From assembly GCA_903837355.1 (NCBI GenBank), contig CAILUI010000297.1:1-33596 (forward strand): a stretch of 33,596 bases of DNA, in the 5' to 3' direction. Made by a program: the position numbers and the translations under genes. This DNA comes from an uncultured Victivallales bacterium. GTDB taxonomy: Bacteria; Verrucomicrobiota; Lentisphaeria; Oligosphaerales; JAFGRS01. Positions within the stretch are counted from its first letter, which is position 1. Each line of letters opens with the position of its first letter. Under the pieces are notes generated by a model. The model was not told where the DNA came from, did no database searches, and saw only the letters and a list, made by a program, of their open reading frames with translations. Positions 16,736 to 24,195 of this stretch are shown one piece after another.

Positions 16736-17215
16736 TCATGGCGACACCTCCCCACGACAGGCGACGAGGCGGCTCATGCCGCCCGTATGGCCGCCCGAGC
16801 GGCGGGGTTGCCAGGTCACCAGCAGGATCCAGCGCTCGGCCTCGCCGCGGGCACCTTCGCGCCGGACCTCGGCGGTCATGCCGGGGGGCAGCCAGAGCCG
16901 GCGGGGTTCGGCGGCGCCCTGGAGGAGCAGCGTCCCCTCGCTGATCGTGGCGCGCCAACTGCCGGCGGTCAGTTCCGTCGGGCTGGTGAGATGCGGTCGT
17001 TCGGGGCACTCATGGATGAAACGTCGCCAGCCCTGACGCAGCAGCAGCGTCTGCTGCGAGGCCTGGGCGAAGCCGGCGGCCTCGGAGCTGTAGCGCCACG
17101 AGCGCATGCCCAGCTCCAGGACGGTTCCGGCCAGTCCCATTGCCAGGGCCATGCCGAGGATCGCCTCCTCCAACTGCATGGGATGGCATGTCCGGCGCTG
17201 TGCTTTGCTACTCAC
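16736..17215 (-). CDS. GspJ-like pseudopilin
   Basis: The 159-residue product has a short hydrophilic leader, then HPMQLEEAILGMALAMGLAG, a type IV prepilin-like segment. Taking Met13 as +1, the conserved glutamate falls at +5, but the residue before the cleavage site is proline instead of the usual glycine. The rest is a short beta-rich globular domain with conserved Trp and Arg. Size and gene order after a GspI-like gene suggest a minor pseudopilin of the GspJ type, part of the tip complex of a type II secretion pseudopilus. The start is a GTG at 17215 that overlaps the end of the preceding gene by 8 nt. Homology is inferred from the N-terminal pattern only. Confidence 0.6.
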   Translation of the reverse strand: MSSKAQRRTCHPMQLEEAILGMALAMGLAGTVLELGMRSWRYSSEAAGFAQASQQTLLLRQGWRRFIHECPERPHLTSPTELTAGSWRATISEGTLLLQGAAEPRRLWLPPGMTAEVRREGARGEAERWILLVTWQPRRSGGHTGGMSRLVACRGEVSP

Positions 17216-17573
17216 GGCGACCGATCCTTATCTCGGCGAGCAGGTGGCCATGGTCCCGAAGGGTGCAGCGAATGGCACTCCCGTCCACTCGTTCGCAACC
17301 ACTGCGCACGCCCGGTTTTCCGGCCAGGGGCGATGGCGCCAGTTCCTCGGCCAGCACGGCGGCACAGCGCGGCAGCGTCACGGGCGCCTCGACCGCCAGG
17401 CGTTCCACGACATTGTCCAGCACATCGAGGGCCTGCCGTTGGCTGAGGTAGCGCTGGAGCATGCGCTCGTTGACGTGGATGCCGGCGTAGACCCCCACCA
17501 GGATCAGCGCGACCAGTCCCAGAGCGGCGACGGTCTCGAGCAGGACAAAGGGATGTCGTGCGGTGCGCTTCAT
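17208..17573 (-). CDS. GspI-like pseudopilin
   Basis: The 121-residue product begins MKRTARHPFVLLETVAALGL, a prepilin-type N-terminus with a basic leader, Phe9 as probable +1 and Glu13 at +5, followed by a membrane helix (to about residue 31). Proline replaces glycine at -1, as in the next gene. The small C-terminal domain has two cysteines (CERVDGSAIRC) that could form a disulfide. Size and hydrophobic pattern fit GspI-type minor pseudopilins. Its ATG overlaps the stop of the GspE-like gene (ATGA), indicating translational coupling. Confidence 0.65.
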   Translation of the reverse strand: MKRTARHPFVLLETVAALGLVALILVGVYAGIHVNERMLQRYLSQRQALDVLDNVVERLAVEAPVTLPRCAAVLAEELAPSPLAGKPGVRSGCERVDGSAIRCTLRDHGHLLAEIRIGRRE

Positions 17574-18634
17574 AGCAGGTACACATCCTTCTCGGCCAGC
17601 CGGCCGGCGGCAGCCAGGCTCCGGGCCGCGCTTTCGAGGTCAGCCCCGGGGATGCTCGCTGCCCGCGTGCGGAGCACACTCAGGCCGGGGGCGGTCATGA
17701 CGAGCTCCCGCCAGGCGTCATCGGCGGCCAGGACCGCAGCCACTGGCACCGGTGCCCCGCCCTCACGGCCGGGGAGCAACCGCTGGGCGACCACCCCGGT
17801 GACCGCCGCCGCGATCAGGAACGGCTCGAAGTCCTGGTGCAGCAGCCGCGCGTAGACGCCGGCCACGTCGCCCGCGTGGTAGGTGGTGATGACGCGGTGC
17901 CCGGTCAGGGCGGCATCGAGGGCCACCTTGGTGACCTCGCGGTCGCGAAGTTCGCCGATGACGAGGGTCTTGACATCGTGGCGGAGGGCGGCTCGCAGAG
18001 CGTCGGGGTAGCCCCAGCCCGGATCGTCGCGGCGCAGTTGCACCTGGGAGATGCCCGGGATCTCGCACTCGACGGGGTCCTCAATGGTGATCAAGGTCGC
18101 CGGGTTGTGGCCGGCGGCGAGCAGTTCACGGATCATGGCGTAGATGGTGGTCGTCTTGCCGGAACCGGTCGGGCCGGTTAGGATGACGAGTCCGGTCGGG
18201 TGGCGCAGCAGGCTCCGGATGGCGGCCGCGGCGCCCTCCGGGAAATCGAGGTCGTCGAGGCCGCGCCCGCCCGCCAGGCCGTACAGCAGGCGCAGGGTCA
18301 GACGCTCGCCGGTGCGGGTCGGCAGAGTCGCCACCCGGGCCTCCGCGTTGCCGCCGCCGGGCAGGCCGTGGATGGCGCCGTCCTGGGCGGTTGTGGTCCG
18401 ATAGGTCAGCAGGCCCGCGAGGACCTTGATGCGGGCAGTACACTGCGCCCCAAAAGCGGCCGGCAAGCGGTCCAGATGGTTGATCTCGCCGGCGGGGGAG
18501 CGGCCGCGGATCGTGACGGCGTCGGCGGCAGGGAGAAGGTAGAGGTCGGTCAGTCCCGCGGCCACCGCCCGGCGCAGCAGGTCGGCGACGTAGGCGGGTG
18601 CGTCTGCGTGCGGCGTTGTGTTTGGGTCGTCCAT
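17570..18634 (-). CDS. GspE/PilB-type secretion ATPase, short form
   Basis: This hexameric-type ATPase would power pseudopilus or pilus assembly from the cytoplasmic side. Visible motifs are an arginine-containing TYRTTTAQDGAIH segment (about 77-89), ATLPTRTGERLTLRLL (102-117), Walker A GPTGSGKTT (154-162), the aspartate box TIEDPVE (183-189), Walker B TLVIGELRD (223-231) and the histidine box TGHRVITTYHAGD (244-256). At 354 residues it is much shorter than typical GspE proteins of about 500. The N-terminal platform-binding domain is minimal, and the tetracysteine zinc motif expected after QRLLPGR is missing. It starts 5 nt after the upstream GspF-like gene, so the operon is tightly packed. 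Confidence 0.9.
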   Translation of the reverse strand: MDDPNTTPHADAPAYVADLLRRAVAAGLTDLYLLPAADAVTIRGRSPAGEINHLDRLPAAFGAQCTARIKVLAGLLTYRTTTAQDGAIHGLPGGGNAEARVATLPTRTGERLTLRLLYGLAGGRGLDDLDFPEGAAAAIRSLLRHPTGLVILTGPTGSGKTTTIYAMIRELLAAGHNPATLITIEDPVECEIPGISQVQLRRDDPGWGYPDALRAALRHDVKTLVIGELRDREVTKVALDAALTGHRVITTYHAGDVAGVYARLLHQDFEPFLIAAAVTGVVAQRLLPGREGGAPVPVAAVLAADDAWRELVMTAPGLSVLRTRAASIPGADLESAARSLAAAGRLAEKDVYLL

Positions 18635-18639
18635 AGGCC

Positions 18640-19764
18640 TCAGATATCGAGGATGGCGTAGACCGTGCTGAGTAGGCTGCCAACCAGGGCGTAGACCACC
18701 GCCGCGACGATCATGGCGTTGATCAGGATCAGGGCGGGCTCAAGCCACAGGAGGAGGCGCCGGTAGAGCCGGTTGAGGTCGTCCTGGGCCCAGTCGGCAA
18801 CGGCCTGGAAACCCTCCAGGGGGCGCTCCCTGGCCATGGCATTACAGACCATCCAGTCGCTCAATGGCGAGCGCACCGCCAAGGCGGTCCAGGCCGCGGC
18901 GCCCGGGCTCCCCGCCGCCAGGGCTGCGGCGAACTGGCGCAGGTGGCGCCGGGCCCAGCGGGTCTCCACGCTCGCGGCCGCCCAGTGCGCCGCGGCGCTC
19001 ACATCGACGCCGGTCGCGAGGAAGGCCGTCAGGGCGCCGGCTGCGTCCGCCAGGCCGCGGCGCCGCAGGAACCCGCCGGCTCCGGGCAGGATCTCGCAGA
19101 CGGCTTCGAGCGCCCGGCGGCCGCCCGCCCGGCGGGCCAGCTTCCAGCGCAGCAGGTTGAGGCCGAACAGCGCGCCGAGCGCGAGCAGCAGCACGGGGCC
19201 AAGGTGGGCGCTGATCGCGGCCAAGGTCTGGAGGAGCGCCGGGGAAGGCGACGTCCCATCCGGGGCCAGCTCGCTGGACATCATCAGGAACTGCGGGACA
19301 ACGCCGACGAAGAGAGCGCTGATGATGGATGCCATCACGGTGAACTGGATCAGCGGGTACGTCAGCGCCCCGCGCAGCCGGTGCCTGGCCCTGATCGACG
19401 CCACCAGATGCGCCGCGAGAAGCGGCAGGACACGCCCGACGCAGTCGGCCTGCTCCGCACAGCGCAGGGCCGCTACGAAATGGGCCGGCAGGTAGGCCTG
19501 GAGATGGCGCTCGAAGGCCTCGGAGAGGGTACGCCCTGCCTCCAGATCGCCGCCGACCAGGCCGAGACGCTGGCGCCAGGCGGCCCGACGGATGCCGCCG
19601 CCCGCTAGGTCGGGCTCGTGCGCCAGGGCGCGCACCGTCGGCGCCAGCGGCATGCCACTGCCGACCGCCATGGCCAGGCGGTCCATGACGAAGCAGAGGA
19701 GGCGGAGGTCGTGGGACGGACGCGCAGCGCCAGCACTGCCCAGGATGCTTTCAGCTAGCAACAC
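18640..19764 (-). CDS. GspF-like inner-membrane platform protein (first to be followed by gspE)
   Basis: The protein of about 374 residues has the duplicated GspF layout: a cytoplasmic helical domain (LDRLAMAVGSGMPLAPTVRA-like start), a membrane span near residues 135-160 (LTYPLIQFTVMASIISALFV), a second cytoplasmic helical repeat and a C-terminal span (LEPALILINAMIVAAVVYAL). GspF/PilC proteins form the inner-membrane base on which the ATPase acts. The GTG at 19764 is chosen because AAGGAG lies 8 nt upstream; another GTG at 19773 directly abuts that site. It is the second of two unlike GspF paralogues placed in tandem. Confidence 0.8.
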   Translation of the reverse strand: MLLAESILGSAGAARPSHDLRLLCFVMDRLAMAVGSGMPLAPTVRALAHEPDLAGGGIRRAAWRQRLGLVGGDLEAGRTLSEAFERHLQAYLPAHFVAALRCAEQADCVGRVLPLLAAHLVASIRARHRLRGALTYPLIQFTVMASIISALFVGVVPQFLMMSSELAPDGTSPSPALLQTLAAISAHLGPVLLLALGALFGLNLLRWKLARRAGGRRALEAVCEILPGAGGFLRRRGLADAAGALTAFLATGVDVSAAAHWAAASVETRWARRHLRQFAAALAAGSPGAAAWTALAVRSPLSDWMVCNAMARERPLEGFQAVADWAQDDLNRLYRRLLLWLEPALILINAMIVAAVVYALVGSLLSTVYAILDI

Positions 19765-19783
19765 CGCCGGCACTCCTTGGGGT

Positions 19784-20833
19784 TTAGTTGGCCGACATGC
19801 GCCGGTAGAGTTCGATCATCGGCATGAACATGGCTAGAATCACGGCCCCCGCAACCAGGCCCATCGCCAGAATGGCCCCGATCTGCCAGACAATGCCCAC
19901 CCGCCGCGCCGTCGCCTCGGCCCGTTGCGTGTAGTGTTCTCGCATGGCCTCCAGTTCGTCCGGCAGATCCGCCTCGCGGATATGCCGCAGGCTCAAGGCC
20001 AGGCTGGCAGGGAGGCCTGCGGTGTCGGCGCTCTCGCGCAGGCTTCGCCCTGCTTCGCACTGCTGGCGCAGCGAGTCCAGGCGCAGCGCCAGCCCCGGGT
20101 CCTGCGCCATGCCAGCCGAGATGGCAAAGACCTCCGGCAGCGGCGTGCCCCGGCGCAGCAGGACCGCCGACACGCCGCAGACCCGCGCCAGATCCAGGCA
20201 GGAGACCACGCCACGCATCCCCGGCAGGACCCCGAGCAGACGCTGCAGCAGCCGCCGGGCGTCGCGGAGTTCGCTGAAGAGCCAGGCCACGCCGACGAGC
20301 AGGACTAGGTAGGCCGTGAGCACCGCGGGCCAGTACCGATTGACCTGCTCGGCCAGGCCGAAGAGGAGGGCCGAGAACGGCGGCAGCGGCGCCTCCAACA
20401 GGGCCTGGATGTCCTGCCCGAAGCCGGGGAGGTACAGGCGCATCATGAGCAGCAGCACGGTGACAGCAAACCAGGTGGTGGCCAGCGGATAGGCCATGAT
20501 TTCGCGAAAATCCAGACCCAGCGCGCGACCGCGGCGGGCGACTTCGGCGACCTCGTGCAGGGCCTCGGGCAGCGCGCTGGCCCGTTCGCCGTTGCGGATC
20601 AGGACCTGGTGAAATGCGGGGAAGTAGCGCTCGTGCGGTCCCAGGGCCGTGGAGAGGGGTATCCCGCGGCCGACCTCCTCAGCGATGCGGTCCAGGACAC
20701 TGCGGAAGTGCCGGCTGCGGCAGCCGCTGGCGATCGCGGCGATGCTCTCGGGCAAGGGCAGATCGGAGCGTGTTAGCAGGGCGAGTTCGCGGTAGAACTC
20801 GGTCAGCTCATCGCGTGTTCCCGAGGCGGCCAT
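19784..20833 (-). CDS. GspF-like inner-membrane platform protein (operon leader)
   Basis: The 349-residue product again shows the GspF pattern. It has RELALLTRSDLPLPESIAAI followed by a LDRIAEEVGRGIPLSTAL repeat, a first membrane span at about 120-140 (MAYPLATTWFAVTVLLLMMR), a second span near 175-195, a repeated helical domain with VLLRRGTPLPEVFAISAG, and a C-terminal span (IGAILAMGLVAGAVILAMFM). GspF domains usually come as one gene per system. This one and the downstream copy are clearly diverged, so they may form a heteromeric platform. The ATG at 20833 follows AAAGG by about 8 nt. It appears to be the first gene of the minus-strand operon that continues to the pseudopilins. Confidence 0.82.
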   Translation of the reverse strand: MAASGTRDELTEFYRELALLTRSDLPLPESIAAIASGCRSRHFRSVLDRIAEEVGRGIPLSTALGPHERYFPAFHQVLIRNGERASALPEALHEVAEVARRGRALGLDFREIMAYPLATTWFAVTVLLLMMRLYLPGFGQDIQALLEAPLPPFSALLFGLAEQVNRYWPAVLTAYLVLLVGVAWLFSELRDARRLLQRLLGVLPGMRGVVSCLDLARVCGVSAVLLRRGTPLPEVFAISAGMAQDPGLALRLDSLRQQCEAGRSLRESADTAGLPASLALSLRHIREADLPDELEAMREHYTQRAEATARRVGIVWQIGAILAMGLVAGAVILAMFMPMIELYRRMSAN

Positions 20834-20867
20834 TGCAGGCACCTTTCAGGCAGTCCACCGCCCACCC

Positions 20868-20981
20868 GTCAGGAGTCCCGGCTTGAGCCGGTTCCCGCCC
20901 TCTGAAGAGGGTACTCCTAACGCCGTCAGGAGTCCCGGCCGCAGCCGGTTCCCGCCCTCTGCAGAGGGTACTCCTGACGCA
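20868..20981. repeat. 57-bp tandem repeat, two copies, three-way-junction fold
   Basis: Two copies (from 20868 and 20925) each contain an outer stem AGGAGT/ACTCCT that closes two hairpins, CCGGC/GCCGG and CCCTC/GAGGG. The two copies differ only in the hairpin loops (TTGA against CGCA, TGAA against TGCA) and one base near the end. It lies upstream of the GspF-like operon. Confidence 0.85.
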
Positions 20982-21103
20982 AACCCCCCATCGGTTGCTG
21001 AGCAGATCGACCATCCCGCGCAGAGGAGCCAGGGCGATCTGGAGCAGGCCTGAGCCCAGCAGCGGGTAGGCGACCAACGCGCGCACATGCGTGTCGACAA
21101 TAG

Positions 21104-21139
21104 CCTTGAACGTACAGGTCAAGACGCTACAATTCAAGG
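21104..21139 (+). promoter_or_regulatory. Near-consensus sigma70 promoter inside an inverted repeat
   Basis: TTGAAC (21106-21111), a 16-nt spacer and TACAAT (21128-21133) face the gene starting at 21168, placing the start of transcription about 25 nt before the ATG. The 7-nt arms CCTTGAA (21104-21110) and TTCAAGG (21133-21139) overlap the -35 and -10 boxes, as an operator would. Confidence 0.55.
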
Positions 21140-21167
21140 TATTACGGTTCACTGAGGGACCGCGGAT

Positions 21168-21563
21168 ATGAGACTGAGGACGCTCCTTTCAGGGTGCCTA
21201 GGGCTGGCGCTGGGGGCCTGGGCTGACCTACGCCCTCTCGGCCTGGAGGACATCGGCCGCTCGCAGCGCGTGCCCAGCGTGGGTCAGTCGGTGACCTACG
21301 TCATCGCCCCGGCGGAGCGGCTTTGGCATAACCTCCGGGCGCCGGCCTTGCCGGTGGCCATCGCGCCGTCAGGCGAGCCCCGCTGCCGCCGGCAGGGGCT
21401 GGAGGGCGAAGCTCCCCAGGCGCCTCGGCGCCCGCTGAGCCGCCGGCCGGAGGCCGGATCCCCGGGGAACGGCTCACCGCCTGCAAGCAGGTCCTGCTGG
21501 CCAGCAGGATTCGCCCTCCATGGGACGGTCGCGCGCCCCCAGGGCGGTTCGCCGGCCGGCTAG
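21168..21563 (+). pseudogene. 5' remnant of an exported protein, continued by repeat sequence
   Basis: The frame is open for 131 codons. Only the first 60-65 residues look like a protein: a signal peptide (MRLRTLLSGCLGLALGAWA) then DLRPLGLEDIGRSQRVPSVG and YVIAPAERLWHNLRAP. From about 21361 the DNA is a dense set of stem-loops (see 21401-21519), and the translation becomes low-complexity Pro/Arg/Gly sequence ending at a stop that abuts the left end of the inverted-repeat element. A strong promoter and a GAGG ribosome binding site precede the ATG, so the stub is probably expressed. The original family cannot be identified. Confidence 0.5.
21401..21519. repeat. Composite multibranched palindromic repeat
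   Basis: A perfect 10-bp outer stem (GGAGGGCGAA at 21401-21410 with TTCGCCCTCC at 21510-21519) encloses several hairpins: GGCGC/GCGCC, a GAGCCG/CGGCTC stem around CCGGCC-GGA-GGCCGG, CCTGC/GCAGG and the palindrome TCCTGCTGGCCAGCAGGA. The last one recurs as TCCTGCTGGACAGCAGGA near 31692. Confidence 0.7.
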
Positions 21564-21823
21564 GGGCGCTCGCCCATAAGCGCTAACTTCCTTGTCTATC
21601 AAGCATTGCACAGCTCGTTGTTCTGCAAGTACATAAAGGTGACTCGCGTCCGGCTCCTTTGGAGCCACAGCGGCGTCCAGCCGCCGCAGTCCAAAGCGTG
21701 GCGCTTACGCCACGCGGTATAATGCTGCGCCACAACAACGTGTGGCGCTTTGGAGTGCTGTGGCTTGACACAGCTTTGGCACCGCGCGGAGCGCGGTAAG
21801 TTAGCGCCTATGGGCGCTCGCCC
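21564..21823. mobile_element. MITE-like element with 26-nt terminal inverted repeats
   Basis: The left end (21564-21589) and right end (21798-21823) are inverted copies that differ at about three positions. Their inner part reads AAGTTAGCGC and TATGGGCG from the inside outwards. The roughly 260-bp interior encodes no protein. It begins with an AT-richer stretch and then holds hairpins such as GGCTCC/GGAGCC, GCGTGGCG/CGCCACGC and two TTTGGA-type repeats. No obvious target-site duplication was found. The stop codons of the genes on both sides lie in or next to the ends. Confidence 0.5.
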
Positions 21824-22821
21824 CGCAGCCACTGCTCCAGGGTCACGAAACCGGCGCTGGCGGCGGCCTGGTCGAGGACCCGGCGCTGCTCCGGGCTGAC
21901 GGGCACCCCGTCGCGGGCGTAGTCCCGCTCACGCTGCGCTTCGAAACCGCCCGGGAGTTCGGCTTGCTGGGCTCCAGGGAAGGGGGCCATGCTCCGGCAG
22001 GCGGCCACGAAGCGCTCCATCTGGCGCTGGAACTCGGCCGGCGGCAGGAAGTGCGCGATGTTCATGGCCAGCACGAAGGTGCCCTGCGTGGCGACGGGGT
22101 ACTGGGGGCGGTCGGCGGGAGGGTAGTCATAGATTCCGGCGAGTTGGCCGCCGAGGACCTGGGTGATGGCGCCGAAGCCGAGCAGTTTGAAGAAGGCATC
22201 CGGGAGCGCTGCGAACTTCTCGGCCAGGTTGTCCGGTCTGACGTCCGTCAGGTAGACGCCGAGGTCGGGCACCAGCGGGGGCTGAGCGCCCGTGGGGATG
22301 GCGATGCTGATCGGTGGCGAGGACGGCGCCCACCAGATGCAGGCCCCGGGTCCGGGCAGATGGCGCACTGCCGAGGCCGCGATGCCGATGCAGCCGGCCG
22401 CGGCACAGGCGCGGGAGAAGTGCCCCGCGGCCCCGAAGTGGCCATGGTGGCGCGTGGTGGCGGCGCCGAGACCGGTCGCAAGCGCCTTGCGGATGGCGGC
22501 CTCGGTAGCCATCCAGGCCGGCGTGTAGCCCAGTCCGCCGTCGCCATCGAGCACCAGCACCGCCGGGGTTTCCGATACCACCCGGATATCCGGTCGCAGG
22601 TTGAGTCCGCCACTGCGGATCTCGCTGATGTAGCGCGCCAACTGCCAGGTCCCATGGCTATGAACGCCGCGCAGATCGGAGTCCACCAGCAACCGGGCCA
22701 GGAGCTCGGCCTGCTCCTTGGGCATGTCGATATGACGCAGGATGGCGTAGGCGTAATCGCGCAACGCCGTCGCCGCGACCCGCGTGAAGACGGTGGGCGG
22801 CAGATTCACGTGCATGGGCAT
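21808..22821 (-). CDS. Malate/L-lactate dehydrogenase family (Ldh_2) oxidoreductase
   Basis: The 337-residue protein matches the NAD(P)-dependent Ldh_2 family (malate, ureidoglycolate, sulfolactate and related 2-hydroxyacid dehydrogenases). The signature DSDLRGVHSHG (about 48-58), a loop of the HHGHFGAAGHFS type (about 124-135) and the IAIPTGAQPP strand are visible, and length is normal. These enzymes oxidise 2-hydroxycarboxylates to 2-oxo acids; the substrate is not determinable. The family core ends before the last few codons, GERP-stop, which lie inside the right inverted repeat of the 260-bp element. That element may therefore have supplied the C-terminus. It follows the zinc dehydrogenase by 57 nt on the same strand; the ATG has AAAGG 8 nt upstream. 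Confidence 0.88.
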   Translation of the reverse strand: MPMHVNLPPTVFTRVAATALRDYAYAILRHIDMPKEQAELLARLLVDSDLRGVHSHGTWQLARYISEIRSGGLNLRPDIRVVSETPAVLVLDGDGGLGYTPAWMATEAAIRKALATGLGAATTRHHGHFGAAGHFSRACAAAGCIGIAASAVRHLPGPGACIWWAPSSPPISIAIPTGAQPPLVPDLGVYLTDVRPDNLAEKFAALPDAFFKLLGFGAITQVLGGQLAGIYDYPPADRPQYPVATQGTFVLAMNIAHFLPPAEFQRQMERFVAACRSMAPFPGAQQAELPGGFEAQRERDYARDGVPVSPEQRRVLDQAAASAGFVTLEQWLRGERP

Positions 22822-22878
22822 CGGCGGACCTTTCTCACAGATCTGGCCTCGACATCGTGAGGCAGCTCGGGTGCGGGA

Positions 22879-23895
22879 TCAGGCCCACGGCTTGAGCAGG
22901 ACCTTGCCGCACTGGCCACTGAGCTGCAGGTCGAAGGCCGCCGCGATGCCGTCCATGGGAAAGCGGTGCGTAATCAGTTGGTCAAGAGCGGGAGCCGTGC
23001 GCTGGATGACCTGCATGAGGCGCGGCACGTCGCCCATGCGGAAGTGCCAACTGCCGTGCAGGGTTAGCCCTTTGCGGATCATGTCGTTGCTGCCGTGGAC
23101 CGGGACGTCGCCGCCTTCGCCGACGAAGACCACCTGGCCGAGGCGGCGGGCGGCGTCGATGCAGAGGCGTCGCGAGTCGGTGGTGCCGGCGCAGTCGATG
23201 GCCTTGTCAACGCCCAGGCCGCCGGTGAGTTCCCGGAGCCGCGCCAGCGTGCCGGGGTCGGCCGGGTCGAGCACGGCCTCGGCGCCCAGTGCCAAGGCCA
23301 GACGGGTCCGGTAAGGGTTGCTCTCGACACCCAGGACCCGACAGCCGCGGAAGCGGCCATTGATGATGCCGCCCAGGCCCACGGGGCCCAGTCCCGTGAT
23401 CAGCACCGTGTCATAGGCATCGGCGGCCAGCCGCTGCATGGCGCCGAAGGTTGGCCCGAGGCCGCAGCAGGCCATGGCGCCATGGTCGAAGGACATGCCG
23501 GCTGGCAGGATGGGCAGCAGCCAATCGGGCTTGAGCAGGTACTGGGTCATGGTGCCGGTGCATTCCTGGCCGCCGCTGAAGGCCTGGTAGTCGGTCTGCT
23601 GCTGGCAGTGGATGTAATCGCCGGAGAGGCAGCAGGCGCAGGCGCTGCAGGCCGCCTGCGGCATGACCGCGACGTGGTCGCCGACCTTGACCCGGCCCGG
23701 TTGCGCGACCTCGACGACCTCGCCGCAGGCTTCGTGGCCAAGGGCGTGACCAGTGTGACCGGCGCCGTAGGCCTTGAACTCGGTGCACAACGGCGCGGTG
23801 TGGACCTTGACCAGAGCCCAGTGCTTGACCGGGCGTGGCATCGGGACCTCGATGGCCGCGGCCTGACGGACTCCGCTGATGGCTACCAGCTTCAT
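22879..23895 (-). CDS. Zinc-dependent medium-chain alcohol/polyol dehydrogenase
   Basis: The product of about 338 residues is a medium-chain dehydrogenase/reductase. The catalytic zinc site is formed by the Cys in TAPLCTEFK and by GHEACGEV. The structural zinc pattern C-x2-C-x2-C-x7-C is intact (CSACACCLSGDYIHC). The nucleotide-binding motif GLGPVGLGG and an acidic residue in VLGVESNP favour NAD. Such enzymes oxidise sugars, polyols or alcohols. With the adjoining 2-hydroxyacid dehydrogenase it suggests two oxidation steps in the use of a sugar or sugar acid. The ATG at 23895 is preferred over an earlier frame start at 23913 because the family fold begins with MKLVAISG. Confidence 0.92.
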   Translation of the reverse strand: MKLVAISGVRQAAAIEVPMPRPVKHWALVKVHTAPLCTEFKAYGAGHTGHALGHEACGEVVEVAQPGRVKVGDHVAVMPQAACSACACCLSGDYIHCQQQTDYQAFSGGQECTGTMTQYLLKPDWLLPILPAGMSFDHGAMACCGLGPTFGAMQRLAADAYDTVLITGLGPVGLGGIINGRFRGCRVLGVESNPYRTRLALALGAEAVLDPADPGTLARLRELTGGLGVDKAIDCAGTTDSRRLCIDAARRLGQVVFVGEGGDVPVHGSNDMIRKGLTLHGSWHFRMGDVPRLMQVIQRTAPALDQLITHRFPMDGIAAAFDLQLSGQCGKVLLKPWA

Positions 23896-24195
23896 GGCGA
23901 CCCCCGCTCTCAACCCGCGCTCCGCAGTCGGCTGGCGCCGGCCGCGGGGTGGGGTAGGATAGGCTCGACTCTGTACCCGAACTGCCGCAACGGGAGACTT
24001 CCCCCGTCACCCCAGCAACGTAATCCACCGCCACCGTGGGGTGCAAGTCGGCGGGTGCGTGAGTTGGGGGTGCCTTGCCAGCACGGCACTCCGCGGCCTA
24101 TGTTAGGTTGCCTGTGCGTCCACGTGGCGGGTGCTGAGCGGTCGGTGCGGGACGACGCGGCGGGGTGGTGTCATGAATGCTGAGGGTCCCGAACC
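23896..24195. other. Divergent intergenic region with a tiny leader frame
   Basis: These 300 nt separate the dehydrogenase pair from the rightward hydrolase cluster. An 8-codon frame, MNAEGPEP, begins at 24173 and its TGA overlaps the ATG of the next gene (ATGA), so reinitiation is possible. No convincing promoter hexamers or operator were found. Confidence 0.4.

Noticed and set aside
20846..21152. Minus-strand frame starting at a GTG at 21152
   Set aside because: The first 55 residues look somewhat protein-like, but the frame then runs through both copies of the 57-bp repeat, has no ribosome binding site and shows no family resemblance.
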